From assembly GCA_002633005.1 (NCBI GenBank), contig NMRA01000157.1, positions 251,789-273,484 on the forward strand: 21,696 nucleotides of DNA, in the 5' to 3' direction. The notes under the pieces are model-generated. The model worked only from the letters and a program-made list of their open reading frames with translations, did not search any database and had not been told where the DNA came from. Source of the stretch: Phoronis australis. Taxonomy: Eukaryota > Phoronida > Phoronidae. Shown piece by piece: positions 1-12,100 of this stretch. Position 1 is the first letter of the stretch. Each line of letters starts with the position of its first letter. Position numbers and translations under genes: made by a program.

Positions 1-105
1 TTACGAGAAGAAAACAACTTTTCCAGGCAAAACTCATAAATTTGCTGTTTTGAAACTAAGACTGCTGAAAAGACAGTGTGGAAAAAGAGTACACTTCCGA
101 CTTAC
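1..105 (-). other. Partial intron after exon 27
   Basis: This is the start of the next intron after the exon 27 donor. No coding similarity is visible. Confidence 0.8.
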
Positions 106-167
106 TTTAGTTTCAAAGTATTTTTCCAATGTTTGGATTTCATCTGGCGTCCACGGTTCTTTGTATT
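106..167 (-). CDS. MED14: MED14 exon 27 of window (phase 1 to 0), last exon visible
   Basis: The 62-nt exon encodes YKEPWTPDEIQTLEKYFETK after a split Glu codon, against vertebrate GQWKPDELQVLEKFFETR. The acceptor is TTATTTCAG and the donor is GTAAGTCG. The following exon, expected to resemble VAGPPFKANTL, is not found in bases 1-105 and lies beyond the window. Confidence 0.96.
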
Positions 168-3100
168 CTGAAATAATAACATACGGAAAACCTCTAGCCG
201 TGAAAATTTTGTGTTGCTAAAAAGGGATACAGAAGACAACAACAAGCTGTAGTGTTAACTCGATTGTTTGTGAAGACCATAAAATTAAATAAAAACACTC
301 AGCATTGTGTGAAATGGGATGTCCCAAGGTAATAGTCACATTACCTCAAAAGCGCTCAATACAACTTTAACCATACTGCCTGCAACATATATTACCTTGT
401 ACTGGTATGACCTTCACTTGCAGGGTCTGCAGGTTAGTCGTATTTAGGCTCACCCTGTACTGAAGACTTCCAATACAGAACATGATGACCCCGGGCTGGT
501 CGGACTGCATCAACTGCACAAGACAAGTTAGGAATGGGTCAACTTTTTGACAAATCCTGTAGGACAGACCCTGTACACAACGCGATAAGCCACAGATCTT
601 TACGTTTTCTAATCACACATTCTAAAGGAAAAACACCTTCAGGCAAACATAGAAAGATCAAAATGTTGAATCATAACAAAGCCTTAATGTTTTTTTGCAT
701 TTTGTTAACACAAAAATACCAGTTTGCTGTGTAATGGTAGCCATTTATACCAAGTTAATTGGAAAGCAAGCAATTAGGATGGCAGTGCACCAAAGTGACT
801 AGTATTGGGACGGTTAGAGATAGAGAGATGTGTATTACCTTGATGTCACCTTCTTGCAGAACCCGTAGTAGGTTACGCTTCATGAAGACGCATCCCAAGA
901 ACCTCTCCAGGGGGCAGGTTAGTGGGTACGACGTCTGTCCTGGCAGAGCACTGGGGGACATGAGCTTGTACAGGGCATCGTTGGACAGCAGGGTGGGCAC
1001 AGAGGCGGCCAGCGACCGCTGAGGAAGCACTTTTGATGGCGGGCTGAGTATGCCTGTGCAGGAATTGGCACCAAATGATAATCAATAGGAGACGACCATT
1101 CACACGCTTTGTAGTTTACTTATAGCAATTACATGCTAGTACAAGTTGAAACAAAAATTTTGCAAGAGGGTTGTGCGCCAACACCAAGCTGACGCATGAA
1201 TCCCAAAAACATGACAGTATCAACTAAGTCGCATGAGTTAAAAATTAAAAAATCAGTATGACCGTGATATTTGATGTCACTGAGTAACGTGAAGTGAATA
1301 TGTGCTTCCGTCAGCAGCAAATATGAAGCGCACAACTTACAATTGCAATAAAATACTAATAGATGTTTTGGTTGGAAAGCAATCGCCAACAAATCATAAG
1401 GGAGAGGAACAGCAAAACATCATTTAAATACAAAAATCTATTTGGAAGTACTAGAGTCTGTTGTGAGCTCCGCAACAACTTCTCTCAACGAGATTTTATC
1501 AACGAGTCAGAAGCTTCTTACTTACCAGGCCTTGAATAATCCTCCTTCTGAGGAGAGTGTAGAGCTGGAGACGTGGCGGCACCGTGACGCGACACCGGCG
1601 ACGGTCCGCTCACGGAGGGTGAGCCGGGCCAGTTACGGACACCAGGGGAAGGAGAGACTAGGCTTGGGTTAGCAAATGGTGACCCACTCTCTACGAGGCC
1701 TTGGGGACTGATAAAGGGTGAGGGGGAGGTCATGTGCATGTTGAGTGTGCCCGGGGAAGGTGCCGGGACGAAGGAGCTGGGTGAGGGGACATGAAGATTC
1801 CCTGGGGAGTTGGCAGGTAGACCAGTTCCAGGCGAGGGCGTGCCCATCTGGATGGATGGCGGAGAGGCCAGCGGAAATCCTGCTGCCGGGGAGTTGATGA
1901 AACTCTGTAAGGGAATAAGGCAATTGGTGATGATTGAATGGGTGAATACAATATTACAAAATAAAATGTACTGCCCAGTACAGTAGACCATCCGAGGTGG
2001 GCTAACAGACACTTGGCATGGAAAACTATGGGTACAAGAGTGGAAAGACGTACAGAATGCTTTCAGAAAACATAAAACCATTCAACAAGGTCCCACAGGT
2101 GCAGGCATGGTTTGTACAAACTTGAAAGCACCAAGATGAATGTGCAACAGTAAACTTCATCAGTTCCATACACTGCTAAATGCAAAATGAACACAAAACA
2201 TTATAGCGCTATGGCATCCGGGTAAAAGGGTACACCTGTCACCCATCTACTTGAATGATTACCTGCCTAGGATAGTGCATTGATAAGCACTAGAAGCATA
2301 TTTATAAAGATCTTACACATTGTAGCCCTGCTTTATCATCAGCATGAAGTCATTGTAATTATATCATTTTTACATCAGTATGATCATGATAATTTAAACG
2401 AGAAAAAACAAACATGGCACCTGCTGAGAGGAGACTCTTGAAGCACCCGGCGAGGCGGGGGTATGGGGGTTGGCAGGAGATGTCATGGGACTGCCAAAGC
2501 GGAGTGTACCCGCGCCGTCCGACTTGCCACGAGTACCAGGAGAGCTAGTTGAAGGCTGCTGCGACAAGAAGTCCACGTCCATCGTAGGCGGTGACGGAGG
2601 GTTGTCGTCTTCGGCAGTGGATCGGCGCCGACTCAGCAGGTCAGCAGCATGGTCATCAACGAAGATGTTAAGGAATGCCTAGAGAGAAAACCGGTGGCAC
2701 TGATGTACAGCTGGTATCAATATCATATATCGCATGCACCAAGTCCCCCTCATACTTAGTTATACTGTTGTTACAGAAATCCGGTCAGTTTCAAAGTACC
2801 ACAAGCTTCATTCAACCAGTCTGTTCACTGGATTTTACTAATTAAAGAAATAACAATGCTTTGTAAAAATTAAGAACCTTATAGTAATGACGGAGTTATC
2901 ATTAAAAGTGAATTGAAATGTTTAATTAGGTGTAACCTAAGTAAGAAGCATTCTGCTATGATCATTTTAAGCCACACCCTCTGGTCATGTGAGTGGCACT
3001 TGCTATGATCAGGTTTATCAAGATTAATAAGTAATTGGAACAATAAAGGAAAGCTCAACTTGAGCAATAGATTGCCATATCATGTTTAAAGCTACAATCA

Positions 3101-6100
3101 CCTAAGAACTCCTATCAGTAATTCTTCCCCGTATTAGGACAAGAAACCAATCCATACCTCTTCCTGCATATAGGTAAACATATTATCAACAATGAGCGTT
3201 TTACTGCTTTAAGGAACATTACGTACCACGGCATACCGAAAAACTAACCTTGAAATTTTGTATCGTGTACAGACCATCTACAGACTTGCTGGAGGCTCCG
3301 TCTCTAATGGCGACCAGGCGGTCGCCACGGAGATGTATGTCGAGGCAGTAAAGGTTACGGTAAAGGATCTTGATGCGAGTCGACGATTGCGGCAGTATGG
3401 TGAAGTTAGACAGTGGCTGTTTATCTTTCTGGAAATGTACGAGACAGAATGAAATATAAGTTTTCAAGTGAGACTGCGTATACGTAACCACATGAATAAT
3501 GTAACTAATATGTTGGGACAAATAGTACTCGATTCGGATTTTGGACTTGCTAGAAGAGTCCTGAAAAAATAATAAGGCGAGTCGAACACTTTTCATTTTA
3601 CTCCGACAGTACAGTTCACATCCTAAGTATTCACACAAAATGACCCGTAATACACAGTCATGGCAGCTGGGCAGAAGCCAAATTCATCGACAGAGTAGTC
3701 TCCCCTGATGACGGAGAATGAATGGGAATTAACGGGGAAGTAAATGTAGTTAAGCCGTTTTAATCGCATTTGGTGCCAAAATAGTCATTTTTTGCTGTCA
3801 GAATTGGCCGTCATGGCAGGGAAACCATAATTGGTCTGATCACTAAATTTGTCTTGTACTGTAGTATGATGAGGGTGGAGCTCAAAGGCTGTGTTTTAGC
3901 ATATTGGAAAACTTATTTTCCTATATTACGAAAACATATAAACAGGCTCAAAATTGTATGCAGCCTGCTTCATCCAACGTATTACTTACAGTTGGCAGGC
4001 CAAGCATTGGCCTTGTGTTCAGCTTGTTTATGGCACTCAGAGGGTGGAAAGTCTCGTGCAGCACCTGCAGCAGAGAAAAGCAAATTACACGTACAACCTC
4101 ACCGAAAGCATCATACAATAAAGAAAAACAAACCTGATGGGTTTTGTATTCTACACTATTAAAACACTTTCGGATATTAATAAATTATCATTAGGTACAA
4201 CCACGCTAGCTGTATGAGACTGCACTCATGTATTGAAAGGAAGATGTTTTTGAGATCAGTCATCCAAAATTTGAAGCAAGGTGTAACTGAACAATTTTTA
4301 TGAAAGCTAGAAACAATCCACAGAGTTGATAGACAGTGATTTCAGTCCACATGGATGTCAGACCATCACCAAAAGTAATATAGTTACTATAACCATAACA
4401 CATTTTGGAACAAGTCCATCCTCAATCGAGCTCTCCTTTATTGGAGGTAGAAAACAATGCATGACTGACCTATTTTTCAACATTTCAGGCACTCACAAGC
4501 GAAGCACATCCACCTCTCACAGTTGCCAATTTCTTGGTATCAACATTGCAACTCAAAATCCAGTAGTACAGATTTCTGTGCATTAAAACGACATATAACG
4601 TGACAATAAGGATACGAGAACGTGGCTAGTACATCTGCAGGTGTAAAAGCAGGACAAGTGCTTGATGCACATGTTGCATTGTGGGTAAATACCTTAGAAT
4701 GAGAGTGGTGCTATGCTACTTCAGGACGGGCCGATTGCAGTAATATAGTCAACCCGCTAAAACAACAAACGACGACAGCACCTTTGACCTTGAAAGTGAC
4801 TCCAAGGTCAACAACTTAGAGTGTTCCTGCCTTACCTGAGCCAGCTGGGCGAGGCTGTTGTGCTCATTCATTTCATTGGTCAGCTGTGAAGCCACGATGG
4901 AGTGAGGGTTACTACAGGTAGCACCACTGTGATTGCTGCTGAAATGCAGCTGAAACAAGCACGTCTCCGGCCGCCACTTGACCGACACCTGGTGGGCACA
5001 ACACAAACACATATCATGACGAGTCTAGTTCAAAGTCTTAGGTTTCGATGAGTTTGTTAGACATAAAAATGATATCACGAGAGTGAAGAATGTCCAGGCA
5101 TGCATTCCATAGTCATGAAAATTTCGCAAAACTTTTGCGAGATATCACCAAGCAACGCAAAGGATCTCACCAGCTACCTCTACGAGACTACATAATTCAT
5201 CCCAAGTGACTATACTCCATGAAGTGTCCACGCCAGCCCCAGTACATTTCTTTTTATGATTTTGCAACACTTACGGGGTTGAATGTAGATCAGTCAATCT
5301 CAGGACTACAGTGTTACAGAAAACTTCAATAACACACTATGGCGAATCACTAATTAATTGCATGCTGGGATGCATATCAACACAAACAATAACAAGAGCA
5401 ACGCGGAGCATTAAAATGCAACCGCGAATGCACCGCAAACGGTGTGCTTCTAGGGATGTTTCTACTTGAATCATAAAAATGGCCACTAGATGGCACAAAA
5501 TACCTCGAATCCATCCAATAACTGATATATGTCACCAAAGCTATTTACCAAATTTTATAAAAATCTGTCAAGGGAATTCCGAGAAATCGAGGAAAACGGA
5601 AAAAATGAAATTGCCACTTGGAGGCCATGGTAGCAAAACAAAACATGACTGCCACTAGGAGGCGCCACAGTAGATGAAGTAGATAGAAAATCGTCACCAA
5701 CTGTCAGCGACATCTTGATATGCCCAAACACTTTCTACCAATTTCAGAAATTCAACATTCTGGTATGCCTAGTCACTTTCGACCAATTCTGGCGTAGCGT
5801 ATTGGATTGCCATATCACCTTCTACATGTTTTTCCAATACTTACAATGTTAGATCTGTTGGTGCCATAAGCCAGCACTATCTTCTTGTATGTATACTGTT
5901 GGACATCAATGGAACAAGACAGGCCATTCTTCACGTCTGAAGAAAACAATTAACATTTCACAACATCAATAAGTTCATTTTAATTGAAGTAAGAATGATT
6001 ATCTTAAGAGAGTCTAGTTTTTCTCGAGAGCCTAGCTTTCGACTGCGAGCCTCTCTTGGGCTCTTCATCAGGGCACTGGGGAGGGGGATCTTCAGACCAC

Positions 6101-9100
6101 GTGATAAACTGTGCACGGCAACTGGCAGTCATTTAACTCCACCTGGTGGCTGCCATGTGAAACGAGACATTGGTAGATTCCGGTAACTCACAACCGCTAT
6201 CTTTGTTTAACTCAGTGTCATTCCACATAACTTCAACTGATTCTCAGATTTTACAGTTCCAGTACATTTTAATGATTGCTCTACCTTCGCAATGTAGACC
6301 ACTGAGATTTCACAAAGTGATTGAAAAACATGGCAGTGCGTGTCATCTGATTAATACAAACACTGTAATTCAAGGTACACGCATAAGCACTGAAGGCCAA
6401 TTATGAATAATATCAATCGCCAGAGATTGATCAACTTAAGCCTTGTATAGAATACTTAAAAACAGAAACTTTAAAGTATTACAAACAGAAAAATGCGTGT
6501 TATACAAATATTGCAAACAATTGTCACAATACATGGACTCCTACGAGTCTTTTACTTGTTGAGTAACATTTAAGTCCACAAGTCTTGAGAGGTCTCACGA
6601 GTGAGTGTGAGTGTGCTCGTGTGAGAATCCTAACAACTTGTGCTATGCATGTATTGGATGCATACATGAATAAACAAAAATATGACTATATATTTGAAGA
6701 TGGGTATATTTTGAGACTGGTCATGTCCCAGTCACGAAATATAACAATCTTACCGTGATGACTATTGGTGATTTGTTACTTATCCACATGCTAATAGCAT
6801 TCTTGGTGTTCTAATACAATCTTTGTAGTGGTGGTTATAACTGGAACTGTGAGAGGACAAAGTGAAACAGTACTGTGACCAGCAGTTTGGTTGTTGTGGT
6901 TGAATGGGGGAGATTTGGAATAAACGTGTTGAACAGGGTTTTGTTTCATGAAAGTGACTTACAACTTGAAACAGAAATTACTTCACTATTACTTGAATAA
7001 GGTTTAGCCAATTATGAGCGGAACACAGCCTAGAAATAATATTTAATTTTTTTTTAAGTAACTAGCTTTTACGTGTATGTGTATAGTGTAAGACCAAATT
7101 TCTGACTTTCTGTCTTAAGTCAGTTTTCATGAAACCGGCCCCGTCTTTCTCCCATACTAAACCCGTACTATAATAGCCCAAAAAGCAAATGCAGCTATTT
7201 CCCAGAAAACCACCGTGGCATGAGCCTTAATATCGGCAGGAAAAGCGATAGTCAACAACCACACACAGAAAACCTTAAAGGGTGAAAAACTTTCAAAGAA
7301 AAGTGCAGCGGGAAATCGAATCCCCAAATCAGTGGCGCCCTCTTGCGGACGCTGCCCGCGACAAAACCAGCAACACACCTTTGTAGACCTGCAGGAAGTC
7401 CATGGCCGTCTTGTGAATATGACACATTGCCTTCCAGCACATGGACAGCTGGTCCACTGTTTTGCTCACGTTCTCATTGCTGACATGCTCATAGTGGAAA
7501 CAGATACGACGGATAGGACCTACAAAACACACACAAACATTTAAGCACTTGATGCTTGTCATGATACAACAGACAGTCAAGGTTAAATATACAGCCACAA
7601 AACAAGCAGGGTCTTGTAACAATAACTACTTCCAGTAAACTAACATACAAGGAAGTTTTTCGTAATCACAAGAAATTTGCATACAAACAAGATCACCCAA
7701 CACCAAGCAAGTGAAAGGTGAGTGTACCACGACCACCCTCAAGACCTTACTAGCGTACTCTACTGAAAATGAAGGTCACTGAAGTGATTGGTCGGTAAGG
7801 TTGTTGAATTACAGGATGCATTCACTGGTCCTGTTCCATAAGCCAAGATTTCTTACCACAAATGCTTTGCGAGTGTATTATGTCTACAGATTGCAACCCC
7901 GTTTTACACACAAAATGCATTGTGTTGTGTTGGCAAACTTAGTGAGATCCATCAGTACATATTGCAATGTCATTTCTTCGCATACACAAAAACCATTGCT
8001 ACCTTTGGTAAGGCTAGTTCTTGGTCTGAAGTCTAGATGGAGTTAATGTTACATGATCATCCGATACTGTGTTGGTTTACGGGGTTATCAGTAGCAAATT
8101 TTCCTTTCACAAGTTCAATATATGAAAATATATAAACAAATATTACAGCTTTAACTGCATATTGCAAACAATGATTATTTAAAAACAGGAACTATTAGAA
8201 AATGGAGAGGTAAACAAACCCGAGTCTATCTCCTGTGTGCCGACCAATGCTGCTTTGGTAAACACAAACTGAAAAAAATGAACCACATTAAAAACTATTT
8301 AAACTGAACACAGAAATTCAACCAATCAACGTACATCAAATGTAATGTACATCTGACACTTGAGTCAAATCACTAAAATCAACATCAATCAAACAAAACA
8401 TTTCCCGAGTTATTAGTTTCACAACAGAGGACATACATTTCAAAATTCAGATTCAATGGCTATGAACCCGCGTAACGTCTAGGAAGCGAACTTTTAATCA
8501 AGACCACATATCGCCATATGAGAAGTGATTTCTTGGTTTGCAAAGAACTGACAATTTGTTATTCCATGAGGCCATGCTCAGTGCATACAGTGATATGCCG
8601 TGACGAGTCGACCTGTAGAGCGCAGACTCAATCAATAAAAAACTGTCAGTTCTTTTGAAGCCTTGATATTAACTTAATATGACTAAAGAACAATTTGATA
8701 CCAATTTCATAACGGTAAGCAGTCTAAATCAAAAGTTGTTTTTGTTACAGAAGATGGGCTTGTAGGTGCATGTGTCAACGAAGGTCAAGGTTAAGCTCTG
8801 CAGCTGATTTAGGAACTGGTTGCTCCCTATATTTTCTTTCACCTTAAAATCGTTCCCAAAGAGAGAAAGTGCTTTGAGGACTGGAAAGACACTCCACAGA
8901 AGCTCTAGGGAACAACAGCTTGTCAAACAATTCCCGTCGTCACGGTTACGTGTCTGTTGCAAGAGCTTTATCTCCAGGCAACCGAGAAACCACAATCAAT
9001 GAAACGCGAACAGTAGATAGAAATACGGAGATAGTACCTCAGTCATCCAGTTTCGCACGTGTATCTTGTTCATGAGACGGAGCGTGCATGACAACAGGTG

Positions 9101-12100
9101 ATCCTCGAGACTATTTGGCTCGTCACCCGGGCAACCCGGAACTGGCGGGAAACTGTAAGAAGCAAAGCCAGGACTGAAAATAACTAGCTCTGGATAACAC
9201 ATCTAAGTATTATACATTAAACAGCAGAAACAAGTGGCACCTGGATTCTGTTAATTTCTGATTTTTTCAAAACTGCCAAAATGGCATTCTAGAAGTAGCA
9301 TTCAATATGTGACAAACTTAAGAACATAATTAACAATAAAAGATGGAGTCTTCCCTCTCTTCAATATCTCAAAATTTACAGTTGACAGAAATTGAAACTC
9401 GACTGAAAATTCAGTCACTGAAGGGTGACTTCCTAACAAAAATGTGTTTGGGGTTACAAAATCTAAGCTTGCAAATGACTAAAAACAGCTGGCAGTTTCT
9501 TCATTGTAACAGTTTTAGACACTTGAACTGAGGTCGAGACAACATTCTCCAGCCAACACAAAACTAAAAGAAGAAACCCCACAGCAAACAGAAGTGTAAA
9601 CTATTCAATACATTCAATGTCTCCCCAGTTAAGAGATTATAAAAGAGATGCTAAAGCTTGGCATATAAGCAGTCGACATTACCATCCAAACCGTAGCAAA
9701 ATGGCCGCTTAGTATGAGCAACCAGATGGGGAATCGAAGTGTCCAATAAGAACAAATGCCAGTGCTCACAATTTCCGCTGCCAACATATTTCGCGTCTAG
9801 AAGCTCACAGATCGCCAGCGTTACCGAGAGACGACCAGATGCATGGCTAGCCTTACCTGGTCACGGTGATACTCAGACACACCCCATTAGGCTCGACACT
9901 GACTCCCTGGTGGGTGATACCTTGTTTCTGCATCTACAATCACGTGACATTACGTTACACTGCAGTCGAAACATAACGGAACAAAATCACATTTCCCTGT
10001 CGTGACGGTTAATCCATTTACTGCAAAAATGATGAGTGCCGTAGGATAATGTCACAACAACATTTCAACGGTATCACAACTAACAATAAAGTTTCTGGCA
10101 TCAAGGAGTAACATGTTTACTAAATACAAACCTCATCTGCCAAAGTTATGAATGGTATTCGCTCATCGCACATGGCCAACATGTGGCACAATGTCGACAA
10201 ATGGTCGGGCTCCAGACGAGGGCGCTTCGGCAGGCTATCAGGTGGAAATCCCAGTAAAATCTGCAAAATACAATGCCTTAAGCATTACTAGTACATCAGA
10301 TAACAGTAACTCTTACTAATAAAATAAAATTCAGTTGGCGAAGTCACAGGCAATGGCAGGATCAAATTAAAAATTACAAAATATCACATTAGACTAAACT
10401 AAGATAGCGGCAGAAAATCTAGCTGTAAAAACAATCACCAAACTCCATTCTGACCGTTAAGTGTGTCAAAAATTGGAGTCCAAACTTACTGTATCAAAAA
10501 ACCTCTAAATTGATCTTGAGAGGTTTGTAGCATTATTTAAAGCTGTTATATGGCACTGTAAGTACATGAACTAGTTGCAGTATCTTTCACATGAGCCACG
10601 TTCCATTAGTGAACTTATAACACATCACCATACAAATGCAACATTCTACACAGATAAACACAGTCTCAATAATTTCAGTTGCTTGCACTACTCATACATT
10701 TTATTGAATGGTGGAAAATTGCATTAGTCAACATTACTTGGATTCCAGAGTGACAGGCAATTGAAATGTTCCACAAAGACCAAATATACACTGATTATCT
10801 ATTCTTCATAAACTGGGCAATGTATGTGAAAATATGACTGGGCTTACAGTTAGAACAGCATGAAAAAAATACAGAAAATATTTCAATGTCACTTTGCTAT
10901 CACCACTTATAACCATGATGTGCGACAACCTATGGTATTTCTGTTGCACAAGGCTAGGCAATAATCAATAGGTTAAATCAATTTAGTGCAAAATTCATTT
11001 GCTTTTTTGTATTTGGAAAACTAACCTTTCGTTTCCTGTCCTGCTGGGCATTCAGATCAAGTTCTCCATAAACATCTGAAGATGAACAAAAACAATTATA
11101 ATTTAAATACTGAATGGAAAATGAAATGACAACTGTACTTTAAATATACTCAGCAAAGCTAATCTCCTTCTCTTATAAACTGTGACATCACCGAATATTC
11201 ATGAGCCAACAACCATCCCACAATACACCTAAGAAACGTCAGCGCTGTAGATGAAATTGCTCAAATTCCACCACTCAGTGCTACTACTGAATCACACGAC
11301 ACACTACACACCTCTTTCCATCTTTGTGTATGGACCATGTGTCGACGCGAATGAATCCAACTGAACCATGTGACCTGGCCTGACGAATGGCATGGGCAGA
11401 CTGCCGTCCGCGTTTTCAACCCAACCGCCTTCGACAATAGCAGGACTTGTCTTCAGCAGCCAATAGGAGAAGTTTAATTGGTGTGATGGAGAAACGGCCA
11501 CATCAACAACCTGCAGTTTAACAGACATATTTTCAAAAGTTGCAATCAACAACATCGCACAGAACTCGTAAGATCACGTGTTATGTTGTTAAGCGAAAAT
11601 AAGAAGTACAACACCAGAGACGTAGAAACAGTTCGTAACGAAGAGACAAGGCGACGACAGGAAGCACAGAGTACTTTGGGATATTATTTGACCATGCCTT
11701 TGTTACATAGACCTAGTGTCTACGTAGATCACGCAAGACAACAAAAATCATAGGAGAGAAAGGCAAGATTATTGGGAGAAAATTCCAACATTTCTATTCC
11801 ATTCCCACTTTTATACCAACCCTGTCTGTTACACAGCACAAGTACTAATTTTAGAAAAGCCAACAGTGAATAACCTGTTAAGACACCGTAACTCTACAAT
11901 GAATTCAAGAAATGAACATGATCAATTTGCAAACTCTTTCTAAGCTCAAATTTCCCAACGAATCACTTGTAACTCCATGGGCAGATGTGTGGAAGGAACT
12001 GACAACGAATATCAACAAACTAAAATTAATGGCCAAACCACCATAAGCGTGTTCCAGCAAACACAAAATATTTCCTGTATTCTCACATACACCGGACAAA

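Larger units (their letters stand above)
5937..7378 (-). other. Intron between exons 18 and 19
   Basis: This 1442-nt phase-1 intron holds MITE family 1 copy A (6936-7142) and a CTCF-like motif at 7334-7348. The stretch 5937-6935 shows no gene or clear repeat. Confidence 0.8.

Noticed and set aside
1044-1053. Alternative exon 25 acceptor (ACTCAG|CCCG)
   Set aside because: It is ten bases downstream of the in-frame acceptor and would shift the reading frame.
1442-1672. Plus-strand open frame opposite exon 24
   Set aside because: It is an antisense shadow of the GC-rich Ser-Pro exon.
3854-4162. Plus-strand open frames of 77-102 residues
   Set aside because: They are antisense to exon 21 and run through its splice sites; no protein similarity is recognised.
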